A stretch of 64,000 nucleotides of DNA from Butyrivibrio sp. MB2005 (GTDB taxonomy: Bacteria > Bacillota > Clostridia > Lachnospirales > Lachnospiraceae). Position 1 is the stretch's first letter, and each line of letters begins with the position of its first letter. Made by a program: the position numbers and the translations under genes. The notes beneath the pieces are model-generated. The model saw nothing but the letters and a program-made list of their open reading frames with translations, was not told where the DNA came from and did no database searches. Positions 53,523 through 62,672 of the stretch are shown piece by piece. The stretch is taken from assembly GCF_000424285.1 (NCBI RefSeq), contig NZ_AUJP01000005.1, forward strand, positions 180,965-244,964. Direction: 5' to 3'.

Positions 53523-53900
53523 TTAAGCTAATTCCTCTTTATGTTCTTTTACGTATTTCTTAATTCCCTTAAAGGTCTCCGGACTAATGATATGCTCAAT
53601 TCTGCAGGCATCATTTTCAGCAACTTCCTCATTAACCCCCGCTGTCAGCATAAGGAATTTGGTAAGGTTCGTATGCCTTTCATATACACTCTTTGCCTTC
53701 TTAAGACCAATATCAGTGAGTTCAAGCTCTCCGCCCTCCTTAACTGTTATGAAGCCATTCTCTTTAAGAATACCAACAGCCCTTGATACACTGGGCCTTG
53801 AAAAATTAAGCTCATTTGCTACATCTATAGATCTTACATAACCATTCTTCTTTTTAAGTAAATATATTGTTTCGATATAGTCTTCACCTGATTCGTGCAT
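53523..53900 (-). CDS. metal-dependent transcriptional regulator (MntR/DtxR family), short form
   Basis: 125-residue repressor that senses divalent iron or manganese. N-terminal winged helix SGEDYIETIYLLKKKNGYVRSIDVANELNFSRPSVSRAVGIL, then the short dimerisation domain with NDACRIEHIISPETFKGI, which holds likely metal ligands Glu and His. No SH3-like third domain, as in MntR. ATG at 53900 with GGAGGG five bases before it; the TTG four codons upstream overlaps that site. No metal transporter gene lies nearby to name the metal. Confidence 0.9.
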   Translation of the reverse strand: MHESGEDYIETIYLLKKKNGYVRSIDVANELNFSRPSVSRAVGILKENGFITVKEGGELELTDIGLKKAKSVYERHTNLTKFLMLTAGVNEEVAENDACRIEHIISPETFKGIKKYVKEHKEELA

Positions 53901-53997
53901 GATACCCTCCAATGATATTTGCTTTTACTATCCATAAATTAAATTGTACTTCATTCATCAGGCGAATTCCACTATATTGTTTTAATTATGCTATAAA

Positions 53998-55992
53998 TTA
54001 ATGATTATTATTAATCAGGTTGTTCTTCTTAAGCTGCTCCTGCTGCATCTGATCTCCATTCATATTTTTAACAACATCGGTATGCTTTTTCTTTTCATGC
54101 TTTTTGTTAGCCCCGTTCTTTTTATTGATTTTATCAAGAACATGCATAGCGTCAGTCTTTTTAACGCCTTTCTCTTCCTTAATAATTTCCCCGAGAGTTT
54201 TATGTTCAGCATGCAAATCATGCGCCCTGTTTGCAACATCATCTTTGTAAATGCCAGTAAGATTTTTGTTGCTTTTTAACATATAGTCTACTTTATAAGC
54301 ATCAAATTCTTCTTCCGCACCTCTAAGATCAATCATTCTTTGAGAAGTTTCTTTTGGTATTACACCACCGTTAGCATTTAAAGCTCTTGCTTCCAGAGCA
54401 TTAAACTCTCTGAAGGTATCACTTACTTCATTGTGAGTCATTTTACTAAAGTCTTTTTTGCCAAATTCATTGAGTTCATGATTAAGTTCGGATATTTTCA
54501 TCTTATTAAAATACTGTTTTTTCAATTGTTTTGCATATGCCTTAAGATCGCGGGCATAAGCAATTCTTTGGTTCCCTTCAGTAGACTTAAAGATGTTAAA
54601 AATTCCCCATGAGCGCTTATTTATATATCTGTCGCACTTATTGATAAGGTTATCAAAACATTGTTCCTTCTCTTCAACAGTCATTTTTTTATTTACAATG
54701 GCTCCTCTTAAGTCTGCAGATGCTGACATCATAGGCTCAAAGAAATCCGTTGAATCCACATGGGTTTTAGGGTTGTTAATACCGGCAAACTTCTTTGACA
54801 TTCGAAGATCATGCTCAAGTTCCTGTATTCGGGTATTACAATCCTTTGCAAATTCGATATGTATATCTTCAGGAAGCTTATTCTGATTAAAATCATCCTG
54901 AAGATCAGTGATATTCTTTAGAGCAGACTCAGTCTTAGTTCTCTCCTTAATAATCTTTCCTTTATTGAGAACACTATTTAAATTCTTCTGATTGCCGTTA
55001 AAGTCAAATATCAGATCATCTTCACCGGCATTAACATAAACTTCTTCTTTTACATCTTCCTTTTCATTTTCTTTTTCATCTTTATCATCTTCGTTGATTA
55101 TATTGATGTTATTAGCCTTGTTTACGTCGATTATTTCTTCTGCATTCTTTATTTCAGGCCCGGCTTCAATTTTTATTTCCTCAGGCTTATTCTCAACCTT
55201 TATCTCATTCTGATCATTCTCAACCTTTATCTCTTCGGGCTTGTTCTCAACTTTTATATCTTCAGGCTCGGCTTCTACCTTCAAATCAGCTTTAAGAAGC
55301 CCATCGAGTTTTTCAGCTTCAAGTTTTTTCTCATCCTGAACAAACTTGTCATAGGCAGACTTCTGCTCTTTGGCGAGATCTTCTGTGCTGATGCCTATTT
55401 TATCCTGACATACTTTCTGGATTTTCTCAGAATTATTAATAATTTCTTTAGTTGTTCTGCTTCTGTCCAAAGCATACTTTCTTCCGGAATCAAACCACGT
55501 CTGGAGTTGTTCAGGCGTAATCTTAACTCTGCTCTTATATTTCTCATTGCGCTTTAATTTACTATTAAAATCGTCGACACCCTCATTGAATTTGCTAATG
55601 ACTTCATCGCCTTCAAGAAATGACTTGGCAGTTGCCATAAACTCCTTGGGACGCTGTGACTTTCCATGTTCGGGGCCTTTTAAACTCTGAGGATCCTCTG
55701 CAAGACCTTTAAGATATTCACTTTCAAGCTTTACAGAATGTCTGCCCAGGTTAGTGAAAAAATTCTCGATGCCATCGTAATCGAGGTTACCATCCTTATC
55801 TGTAGGAAAAATCTCTTCCTTGATGCACTCAGTCATTACATCAGCAATTTCATCATTTTCAGGTGCATCCTGAATATAGTTATTTAAGGTGTAAAGTTCT
55901 TCTCTCCATACATCTGAGCTCTGGGCCTTAGCTGTACTTTTCAAATTTGTAATTGCTGCGCGCTGTTTGTCATTCATCACTTTTCTTGGCAT
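53998..55992 (-). CDS. large AT-rich coiled-coil protein of unknown function with 9-residue repeats
   Basis: 664 residues, no signal peptide or membrane segment, very rich in Lys, Glu, Asp and Asn. The N-terminal ~225 residues are helical; about 243-278 are four copies of a 9-residue repeat (IKVENKPEE type); then an acidic region and a helical C-terminal half (RNQRIAYARDLKAYAKQLKKQYFN-like and EKKKHTDVVKN ends). No known domain recognised. G+C is visibly lower than in neighbours. The ATG at 55992 has GGAGG seven bases before. Candidate accessory or effector-like gene; the family could be a Lachnospiraceae-specific large helical protein. Confidence 0.7.
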   Translation of the reverse strand: MPRKVMNDKQRAAITNLKSTAKAQSSDVWREELYTLNNYIQDAPENDEIADVMTECIKEEIFPTDKDGNLDYDGIENFFTNLGRHSVKLESEYLKGLAEDPQSLKGPEHGKSQRPKEFMATAKSFLEGDEVISKFNEGVDDFNSKLKRNEKYKSRVKITPEQLQTWFDSGRKYALDRSRTTKEIINNSEKIQKVCQDKIGISTEDLAKEQKSAYDKFVQDEKKLEAEKLDGLLKADLKVEAEPEDIKVENKPEEIKVENDQNEIKVENKPEEIKIEAGPEIKNAEEIIDVNKANNINIINEDDKDEKENEKEDVKEEVYVNAGEDDLIFDFNGNQKNLNSVLNKGKIIKERTKTESALKNITDLQDDFNQNKLPEDIHIEFAKDCNTRIQELEHDLRMSKKFAGINNPKTHVDSTDFFEPMMSASADLRGAIVNKKMTVEEKEQCFDNLINKCDRYINKRSWGIFNIFKSTEGNQRIAYARDLKAYAKQLKKQYFNKMKISELNHELNEFGKKDFSKMTHNEVSDTFREFNALEARALNANGGVIPKETSQRMIDLRGAEEEFDAYKVDYMLKSNKNLTGIYKDDVANRAHDLHAEHKTLGEIIKEEKGVKKTDAMHVLDKINKKNGANKKHEKKKHTDVVKNMNGDQMQQEQLKKNNLINNNH
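55165..55272 (-). repeat. four tandem 27-base repeats inside the coiled-coil gene
   Basis: Tandem in-frame repeat encoding IKVENKPEE, IKVENDQNE, IKVENKPEE and IKIEAGPE-like units. The copies differ by few bases, so unit number could change by slippage. Confidence 0.75.
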
Positions 55993-56161
55993 GATATAAC
56001 CTCCATATATAAAATATGTATTAAAACAAGTTTTATCGCTCAATCATATTATTATATGTATCAGAATTAAAAATCCCATGCACAAGAATACAGACATACT
56101 ATATTTAATTAGGACTTGAATAATGTCTATTCAAAATAAGAGACCAATAATACTTATAAGA

Positions 56162-56197
56162 TAAAAAAACCGATGTGCTATTTCTAACACATCGGTT
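56162..56197 (-). terminator. intrinsic terminator of rny
   Basis: Minus-strand AACCGATGTG/CACATCGGTT (56188-56197 with 56168-56177), ten-base loop, then six or more T, 22 bases after the rny stop. Confidence 0.93.
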
Positions 56198-56218
56198 CCA
56201 TTTTTGTTCTGAATCAAA

Positions 56219-57772
56219 TTACTTTGCGTAATCAGTTGCTCTGCTCTCCCTGATGATATTAACCTTGATCTGTCCGGGATATTCCATCTCGTTCTCGATC
56301 TTCTTGGCAATATCTCTTGCCATCAATACCATATCGGAATCGCTTACCTGTTCAGGAACTACCATTACTCTGACTTCTCTTCCGGCCTGAATAGCAAATG
56401 AGTGATCAACTCCCTTAAAGCTGTTAGTGATCTCTTCAAGCTCTTTAAGTCTGCTGGTATAGGTCTCAAGAGTTTCTCTTCTTGCACCAGGTCTTGCTGC
56501 TGAAATTGTATCAGCTGCCTGTACTATAACAGCTATTAGAGACTGAGGTTCAACATCTCCGTGATGAGCCTCGACTGCGTTAATGACGATTGCTGTTTCT
56601 TTATACTTCTTACAGATATCTACACCAAGTGAGATATGCGAGCCTTCCATATCATGGTCCACAGATTTACCTATGTCATGTAAAAGACCTGCTCTCTTTG
56701 CGATACGAACATCGAGTCCAAGCTCTGATGCCATAAGTCCACAAAGCTGTGATACTTCAACAGAATGCTTAAGGGCGTTCTGTCCATAACTGGTACGGAA
56801 ACGCATACGGCCTAGCAATTTAATGATCTCAGGATGAAGACCATGAACACCTGCCTCAAGTGCAGCATTCTCACCTTCTTCCTTAATCTTGTTAGCCACT
56901 TCCTTCTGAGCCTTCTCAACCATCTCTTCGATTCTGGCAGGATGGATACGTCCATCAACTATCAGCTTCTCAAGAGCGATTCGAGCGACCTCTCTTCTGA
57001 TGGGATCAAATCCAGAAATAACTACTGCTTCCGGTGTATCATCTATGATAAGATCAACACCTGTCATTGTCTCAAGAGTTCTGATATTTCTTCCCTCTCT
57101 ACCAATGATGCGGCCCTTCATTTCATCGTTAGGTAACTGTACAACTGAAATAGTTGTCTCTGAAACATGATCAGCTGCGCATCTCTGGATCGCATTTACT
57201 ACGATCTCCTTAGCACGCTTATCAGCTTCTTCCTTTGCTTCCGCTTCCATGTTCTTGATCATTACAGCGGATTCATGCTTTACGTCATCTTCAACAATCT
57301 TTAAAAGATACTCTTTTGCCTGCTCGGAGGTTAAGCCTGAGATTTTCTCAAGTTCCTGTCGTCTCTGTTCATCAAGCTTCGCAACCTCTTGCGTTTTCTT
57401 GTTCAATGCCTCTTCTCTGGCATTTAAACTGGCCTCTTTCTTCTCAATTGCTTCCGATCTCTTCTCGACGTTCTCTTCTTTCTGCTGAACTCTGCGTTCT
57501 GAACGCTGAACCTCTGCTCTCCTATCCCTCACTTCTTTTTCAAGTTCATTTCTTGTCTTAAGTGATTCTTCTTTTACTTCCAGGAGTTTTTCGCGCTTTG
57601 ATTCATCAGCTGCTCGAACAGCATCGTCGATGATTTTTCTTGCCCGTTCTTCCGCACTGCCAATCTTGCTCTCGTTCTGCGCATCGATGTTCTTCTGACG
57701 CACCGTCATGAAAACAAAAGTAACAAGTACTCCGGCAAGAGCTGCTAATGCTACAAATATAACTGTAGGCAT
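56219..57772 (-). CDS. rny: ribonuclease Y
   Basis: Membrane-anchored endoribonuclease that starts mRNA decay and helps recruit degradosome partners. 517 residues: N-terminal anchor (about 4-24), long coiled coil (about 30-150), KH domain with [19 protein letters not shown], and HD domain with [12 protein letters not shown] and VEAHHGD. Standard length. Start ATG nine bases after GGAGG. Own promoter (57866-57894) and terminator (56162-56197), so it is a single-gene unit. Confidence 0.96.
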   Translation of the reverse strand: MPTVIFVALAALAGVLVTFVFMTVRQKNIDAQNESKIGSAEERARKIIDDAVRAADESKREKLLEVKEESLKTRNELEKEVRDRRAEVQRSERRVQQKEENVEKRSEAIEKKEASLNAREEALNKKTQEVAKLDEQRRQELEKISGLTSEQAKEYLLKIVEDDVKHESAVMIKNMEAEAKEEADKRAKEIVVNAIQRCAADHVSETTISVVQLPNDEMKGRIIGREGRNIRTLETMTGVDLIIDDTPEAVVISGFDPIRREVARIALEKLIVDGRIHPARIEEMVEKAQKEVANKIKEEGENAALEAGVHGLHPEIIKLLGRMRFRTSYGQNALKHSVEVSQLCGLMASELGLDVRIAKRAGLLHDIGKSVDHDMEGSHISLGVDICKKYKETAIVINAVEAHHGDVEPQSLIAVIVQAADTISAARPGARRETLETYTSRLKELEEITNSFKGVDHSFAIQAGREVRVMVVPEQVSDSDMVLMARDIAKKIENEMEYPGQIKVNIIRESRATDYAK

Positions 57773-57865
57773 ACAGGAGCACCTCCTTATTCAATTTTCA
57801 TTGTACGATATTTTGTATAAAACAACTAAAAAAGTCCGTAGTTCATACAATATAACAACAAATTA

Positions 57866-57894
57866 AGTTTACGCTTGAAAGCGCTCTGTGTCAA
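57866..57894 (-). promoter_or_regulatory. promoter of rny
   Basis: Minus-strand TTGACA (57889-57894), 17-base spacer, TAAACT (57866-57871), about 95 bases before the start codon. The -35 box is perfect. Confidence 0.75.
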
Positions 57895-57919
57895 GAGAAT
57901 GTGAGGTATCTAATGCCAT

Positions 57920-59479
57920 TCAGCCATCATTTTCTGCGATCTTGATAACCCAGATTCCATCTATTTTTTGAACGCATCCATCAGCAGGGAAACTGGGCAT
58001 ATTTTTGAATTCTTCCGTCTCCATCAGCTTACCCTTATCTTCCACAGACATGATATCTCCTGTCTCAACGCCGAGGTAGATCTGAACAAAACGCTCTCTC
58101 TCGTTTGGCAGGAACAATAAATCTTCATAGGTAGCACCTTCAAAATCTGCCAGCTGTTTGCCGTTCATATTATGGCTGGCAATCGGAATCGGATTCGGAT
58201 AAAAACCACCTAAAATAACGAAAGGATCACCGTATTGATAGCCTTCAGTTTCCTCAAGTTTTACAATAATTCTGTTGTAATACTGCTCTGTTCTTCTCTG
58301 TGCAATATAGCTTCTGTAATATGCGTTATTCACCATTCTGCCGCAGGCATAGGATTCCGAAATAAGAGCAATAACTATAAGTGCAGAAATAATGCCGCAA
58401 AGCTTATTTCTGTCAGGCATCTGCATAAGTCTCTCTGCAAAAGCTATCAGCATAAAGTAAAATGCAGAGTAAGAATAGATCATTACTGTAGATGCATGTG
58501 AAAGCTCAGGCGCCATTACATAAACAAGTCCAAGAGCAAGAGGGAAAATTCCAAGTAGGATAATTAAAATGATTCCTCTTGAAATCTCTGTAAACACCTT
58601 CTTTTTAATCATCAAAATAACCAGTGCAATAAGGCAAAGACCCACAAGAATAATATTTATATATGTGGGAGCATAGGCCATAAAGCTTTCAGGCGATGTA
58701 ACAAAATACTGAAGAACTCTGTGATATGCCCTTAAAACCGCATATATAATATCAGTTATTGAGGATCCTCCGATATTATCAAGGCCTTTATAATCGCTTA
58801 GATCAATAAACTTAAGGCTGATAATATATCCGCCCATGGCGATGATAAGTCCCACCAGACTTCTGATACCACAACGTACTACTGAATCCACTTTATTTCC
58901 ATCAATCAGTTTGATAATAAAAGCAAGAACAAGAAGGGATGTTGCAAGACCAAAATACGCCTGATAGCAAGCCATACTAAAGAACTGTAAAACAGCTCCC
59001 AAAATCCATCCAAACCTATACTTTATTATCAGATACACATTCAGAGTACTGGCAAGAATAGCAAGCGCAAAGGTAGGCGCAAGGTACATATAATACATAT
59101 TACTGGCAGTACTCGGAAGAGTCATCATAATCACAGGTACAAGAACTGCTCCGGTAATGCTCTTAATATCAAGAACCGATACTATAACACATGCAGCAAT
59201 AGACAGAATAATAATTGACATTATTCCGTTAAGAGCAGGTGATGACCAGGGCGAGAAAAGATCATGAACAGGCTCCTGGAACCACCTGCCAAGCACCTTA
59301 CCACCGCCTACGCCGGGCACACATACGATATCGTCAAGGTTGGTAATCTTATTGGATATCATAAGAAAATGAACAAGTATTCCAACAACCAGCCCTGTGA
59401 AAAATGTGTACTTATACTTAAGCTCAAGCTTACCAAATATATTCTTAAAATAGTCAGGGATTACTCTGCTATCGTCCAT
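57920..59479 (-). CDS. GtrII-like membrane glycosyltransferase-related protein
   Basis: 519 residues with about 10 to 12 membrane segments. The LDD in the first extracellular loop (NKITNLDDIVCVPG, near 47-49) and the following GGKVLGRWFQEPVHDLFSPWSSPALNGI match the glucosyltransferase GtrII family, GT-C fold enzymes that use lipid-linked sugars. The C-terminal ~120 residues are outside, with YNRIIVKLEETEGYQYGDPFVILGG. Substrate unknown. GGAGG lies 11 bases before the ATG. It stands between recX and rny. Confidence 0.82.
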   Translation of the reverse strand: MDDSRVIPDYFKNIFGKLELKYKYTFFTGLVVGILVHFLMISNKITNLDDIVCVPGVGGGKVLGRWFQEPVHDLFSPWSSPALNGIMSIIILSIAACVIVSVLDIKSITGAVLVPVIMMTLPSTASNMYYMYLAPTFALAILASTLNVYLIIKYRFGWILGAVLQFFSMACYQAYFGLATSLLVLAFIIKLIDGNKVDSVVRCGIRSLVGLIIAMGGYIISLKFIDLSDYKGLDNIGGSSITDIIYAVLRAYHRVLQYFVTSPESFMAYAPTYINIILVGLCLIALVILMIKKKVFTEISRGIILIILLGIFPLALGLVYVMAPELSHASTVMIYSYSAFYFMLIAFAERLMQMPDRNKLCGIISALIVIALISESYACGRMVNNAYYRSYIAQRRTEQYYNRIIVKLEETEGYQYGDPFVILGGFYPNPIPIASHNMNGKQLADFEGATYEDLLFLPNERERFVQIYLGVETGDIMSVEDKGKLMETEEFKNMPSFPADGCVQKIDGIWVIKIAENDG

Positions 59480-59543
59480 CTAATAACAATCCTCCATTTT
59501 GTAAATCTGCTAAATCATTATAGCAGATAATACCAAAATATGT

Positions 59544-60164
59544 TTATTCCTCAAATATGTCAGGGGACATAGCCCGATGGATAGTATCGGAAGAAAAGCC
59601 TTTCCTATATAGAAAAGCCATTATTTTCTGTTTATCCTCATAAGGCATATCTGAAGTAAAATGCTTTTTGATCAAAAGATTGGTAACAAGCTTAATCTCA
59701 GGATCTTCCTGCTCATCACAAAGCGCCTCATCTAAGACTCTGTCAACAATTTCAGATCTAATGCCCTTCTGCATAAGATCCTGTCTGATCCTGCTCCTAC
59801 TCTTATCATTAAGATGATATCTGATGTAATCATCAGCATATCTCTCATCATCAAGATAATGATAAGACTTAAGGAACTCTATGGTATCTGCAATTATCTC
59901 GTCACTGTATAGGCCTTCTCTTAATTTCTCAGTGAGCTTATATTCTGTGTAGTCTCTTTTTTGAAGAAGATTCATGGCTCTCTTTTTGGCTCTTTTGGGT
60001 ATAACTTCACCGGTTATCTCATTTAAAACAGGCGAAGAAATCTCTTCGCCTGTCTTAATATGATAGTCCCTTATTTCACCCTTATAGAGAACAAATGCAA
60101 ATTCTCCATCGATAAAAATCTTCGAACGCTTATTATCAAAAGGTTCTATTCCGGAAACGATCAT
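59544..60164 (-). CDS. recX: RecA regulator RecX
   Basis: Modulates RecA filaments. 206 residues made of three-helix repeats: KKRAMNLLQKRDYTEYKLTEKLREGLYSDEIIADTIEFLKSYHYLDDERYADDYIRYHLNDKSR. A beta-rich stretch of about 50 residues comes first, as in clostridial RecX. It starts 13 bases after the recA stop with GAGGA seven bases before the ATG, so it shares the SOS-controlled transcript. Confidence 0.92.
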   Translation of the reverse strand: MIVSGIEPFDNKRSKIFIDGEFAFVLYKGEIRDYHIKTGEEISSPVLNEITGEVIPKRAKKRAMNLLQKRDYTEYKLTEKLREGLYSDEIIADTIEFLKSYHYLDDERYADDYIRYHLNDKSRSRIRQDLMQKGIRSEIVDRVLDEALCDEQEDPEIKLVTNLLIKKHFTSDMPYEDKQKIMAFLYRKGFSSDTIHRAMSPDIFEE

Positions 60165-60177
60165 GAATTATTCCTCA

Positions 60178-61242
60178 TTATTCCTTAGATGCCTTGGATG
60201 ATTTCTTAGCAGGTGCTTCCTTAGGCTCTTCTGCTGTAGCAGGATCAGCCTGGAGTCCAAACTTCTCTCTAACCTGAGCGGAAATCTCAGCAAGTACATC
60301 GGGATGCTCTTCGAGGTAAAGCTTAGCATTCTCACGTCCCTGTCCGATCTTGTCAGTATTGTACTGATACCAAGCACCACTCTTATTTACGATATCTGTG
60401 CTTGCAGCAAGGTCAAGAACATCACCTGTGTAAGAAATTCCCTTACCATACATAATATCAAATTCAGCTTCCTTGAAAGGAGGCGCAATCTTATTCTTAA
60501 CGATCTTGACTCTTGTTCTGTTACCAATGGGTTCTCCGCCCTGCTTAAGTGTCTCAATACGTCTTACATCCATACGAACTGATGAATAGAACTTAAGTGC
60601 ACGGCCACCGGTTGTAGTCTCAGGATTACCAAACATAACGCCAACCTTCTCACGAAGCTGGTTGATGAAAATAACTGTACAATTGGATTTGCTGATCACA
60701 GCAGTAAGCTTACGAAGAGCCTGTGACATAAGTCTTGCCTGAAGACCTACATGAGAATCGCCCATGTCACCGTCAATCTCAGCCTTGGGAACAAGTGCTG
60801 CTACTGAGTCAACAACTACGATATCAACAGCGCCTGATCTAACCATGGTCTCGCAGATCTCAAGGGCCTGCTCACCGGAATCGGGCTGTGAAATATATAA
60901 GTTATCTATATCTACGCCAATGTTCTTGGCATATACAGGATCAAGAGCGTGCTCTGCATCGATGAAACCGGCGATACCACCGCGCTTCTGAACCTCTGCG
61001 ATCATATGAAGAGTAACTGTGGTCTTACCACTGGACTCAGGACCATAAATCTCAACAATACGTCCCTTGGGAATACCACCAAGTCCAAGTGCAATATCAA
61101 GACTAAGTGAGCCTGTAGGTGTAGTCTCAACGTTCATCTGAGCTGATGAATCGCCCAGCTTCATGACTGCTCCCTTACCGAACTGCTTCTCAATCTGACC
61201 AAGTGCTGCTTCTAATGCTTTCTGTTTATCTTCTCTTTCCAT
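60178..61242 (-). CDS. recA: recombinase RecA
   Basis: Forms filaments on single-stranded DNA, promotes strand exchange and activates LexA cleavage. 354 residues with Walker A GPESSGKT (67-74), Walker [10 protein letters not shown]1 ([19 protein letters not shown]) and L2 ([30 protein letters not shown]) loops; basic tail [13 protein letters not shown] at 61242, nine bases after AAGGAG. The promoter (61279-61307) contains a LexA-box-like site in its spacer and a perfect one right after it. Confidence 0.97.
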   Translation of the reverse strand: MEREDKQKALEAALGQIEKQFGKGAVMKLGDSSAQMNVETTPTGSLSLDIALGLGGIPKGRIVEIYGPESSGKTTVTLHMIAEVQKRGGIAGFIDAEHALDPVYAKNIGVDIDNLYISQPDSGEQALEICETMVRSGAVDIVVVDSVAALVPKAEIDGDMGDSHVGLQARLMSQALRKLTAVISKSNCTVIFINQLREKVGVMFGNPETTTGGRALKFYSSVRMDVRRIETLKQGGEPIGNRTRVKIVKNKIAPPFKEAEFDIMYGKGISYTGDVLDLAASTDIVNKSGAWYQYNTDKIGQGRENAKLYLEEHPDVLAEISAQVREKFGLQADPATAEEPKEAPAKKSSKASKE

Positions 61243-61258
61243 ACCATTTCTCCTTCTC

Positions 61259-61307
61259 AGAACAAACGTTCTGCAATCATAATAAAACAAGTGTTCGTTT
61301 TTGTCAA
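61259..61307 (-). promoter_or_regulatory. recA promoter with two LexA (DinR) boxes
   Basis: TTGACA (61302-61307), 17-base spacer, TATTAT (61279-61284) on the minus strand. Box 1: GAAC-AAAC-GTTC (61260-61271), a perfect Firmicutes SOS box downstream of the -10. Box 2: AAAC-AAGT-GTTC (61285-61296), one mismatch, filling the spacer. LexA on both would shut the promoter until DNA damage. Confidence 0.85.
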
Positions 61308-61406
61308 CACAAAAAGGGATTAAAATAGCGATTCGCCAAAAATAAAGACTAATGAATATTACACAATCATATTTAAAGTGTCAATCCCCAAATTTAAAGC
61401 TTTTTC

Positions 61407-61817
61407 TTATACCGTGAATGCAAACAGCGCAAGCTTAGAAATTACCAGCTCTCTGATAATCATCCCCTTCTTTTCCTTCTCCTCAGGTGCGATATCAACA
61501 AGTTCATTTACTGAATATAATTTTTCCTGATACCTGTCGCTTTTGCCTTTTTTCAACTGAGATACTCTGATTCTGGCCTTAAGCTGCTTAAAGACCTTGT
61601 ATTCAGGGCTCTCCTCGTTCATATAATACAGTCCGCTCTCAAGAGTAGTATCCCGCTCAATATCCCTCAAAATATATCTCTCAAGAATTGTCTTGAGTTT
61701 AAAGGGTGCCATATCATTTTCGATTATCTCTGCATAATTCATTCTGGCACCGAAATAATATCTTGAAACATCCTGCATTACATATTTGAAGTCATCTTCG
61801 TTGGAAATGTTGTACAT
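61407..61817 (-). CDS. hypothetical 136-residue cytoplasmic protein
   Basis: Not recognised. Helical, charged, without signal peptide or membrane segment; contains YYFGARMNYAEII, a basic middle (KQLKARIRVSQLKKGKSDRYQEKLYSVN) and a hydrophobic end (VISKLALFAFTV). GAGAGG site nine bases before the ATG. It starts 13 bases after the sigma-like gene ends, so the two are co-transcribed and may act together. Confidence 0.75.
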   Translation of the reverse strand: MYNISNEDDFKYVMQDVSRYYFGARMNYAEIIENDMAPFKLKTILERYILRDIERDTTLESGLYYMNEESPEYKVFKQLKARIRVSQLKKGKSDRYQEKLYSVNELVDIAPEEKEKKGMIIRELVISKLALFAFTV

Positions 61818-61830
61818 GTCTCAGAGCCTC

Positions 61831-62595
61831 TCATTCAGATTTCTCAGGCTTATAATCGATATCCTCTATCTGATTGCCACAAGCCTTGATCGCTTCGAGG
61901 ATCTTAGATATCTCCATGCCTGTTTCCTCAGCAAGCTCCTCTACAGTACAGCTTCTCCTGAGTTCTTCAGCCAGCTCTTTTGCTTTCTCAGCTACTTCTT
62001 CCACAAGCTTAACAGCCCTCATACCTCTTGATGCCTCTGCAGCATCATCCTCAATGGCATTCTCCATGGCATCCATTACCATCTGAGCAAGAAATCCGTC
62101 ACATTCCTTATGGTCTTCGATACCGGATAATTCACCTACTGCCTTGGTAAGTGCAATGTTACCTTCTCCGATAAGGTCCTCTAACAAAACGCCCTGCTCT
62201 GCATAAAGCTTTGCAATATCAACCACCATGGGAAGACTAACCTCAATAAGCTTCTTCTGTGAAGAAACATCTCCCGCCATAGCAGATATAATAAGGGCTT
62301 CCTTCTCACCATCAGTGACCATTTCAATAAAGGAAAGCTCTTCGAGATAATTCTCAAGATAGCCAGACTCCTCTGCTGTCAGATATTCAGAAGCGTCGAT
62401 AGCCTCATCAATTCCGATATTGTGTTTTTTCAGATAATCCTTAATAAGGTCGTACTGTTCATCAGTGAGTTCAAGCTCAGAAAATGCATCCCTGATCTCT
62501 TCCTCAGTGGTCACTCCGCCATTTTTTCTTGCACTTTTGGTGATGTCTGATAAAAGCTGTGCAAAAAGCTGTTCTTTGTTCTCAAGATTACTCAT
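61831..62595 (-). CDS. sigma-70-like protein lacking region 4
   Basis: 254 residues with parts of a sigma factor: an N-terminal region-1.1-like segment (about 25-65, GGVTTEEEIRDAFSELELTDEQYDLIKDYLKKHNI), region 2.1-2.2 (about 113-153, LIEVSLPMVVDIAKLYAEQGVLLEDLIGEGNIALTKAV), which in real sigma factors binds RNA polymerase beta-prime, then a region where the -10-binding KFSTYATWWIRQAI is replaced by GFLAQMVMDAMENAI, and a region-3-like helix pair (about 196-240, CTVEELAEETGMEISKI). The protein stops there; region 4 is absent. It could bind polymerase without starting transcription normally. Not a recognised family; possibly a regulator. Confidence 0.72.
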   Translation of the reverse strand: MSNLENKEQLFAQLLSDITKSARKNGGVTTEEEIRDAFSELELTDEQYDLIKDYLKKHNIGIDEAIDASEYLTAEESGYLENYLEELSFIEMVTDGEKEALIISAMAGDVSSQKKLIEVSLPMVVDIAKLYAEQGVLLEDLIGEGNIALTKAVGELSGIEDHKECDGFLAQMVMDAMENAIEDDAAEASRGMRAVKLVEEVAEKAKELAEELRRSCTVEELAEETGMEISKILEAIKACGNQIEDIDYKPEKSE

Positions 62596-62672
62596 ATTTC
62601 CTACTTTCTGACATTTATTCGAATTCGATTAATTTTTATTATACTCACAATGTGTACAATAATTCGTACACC

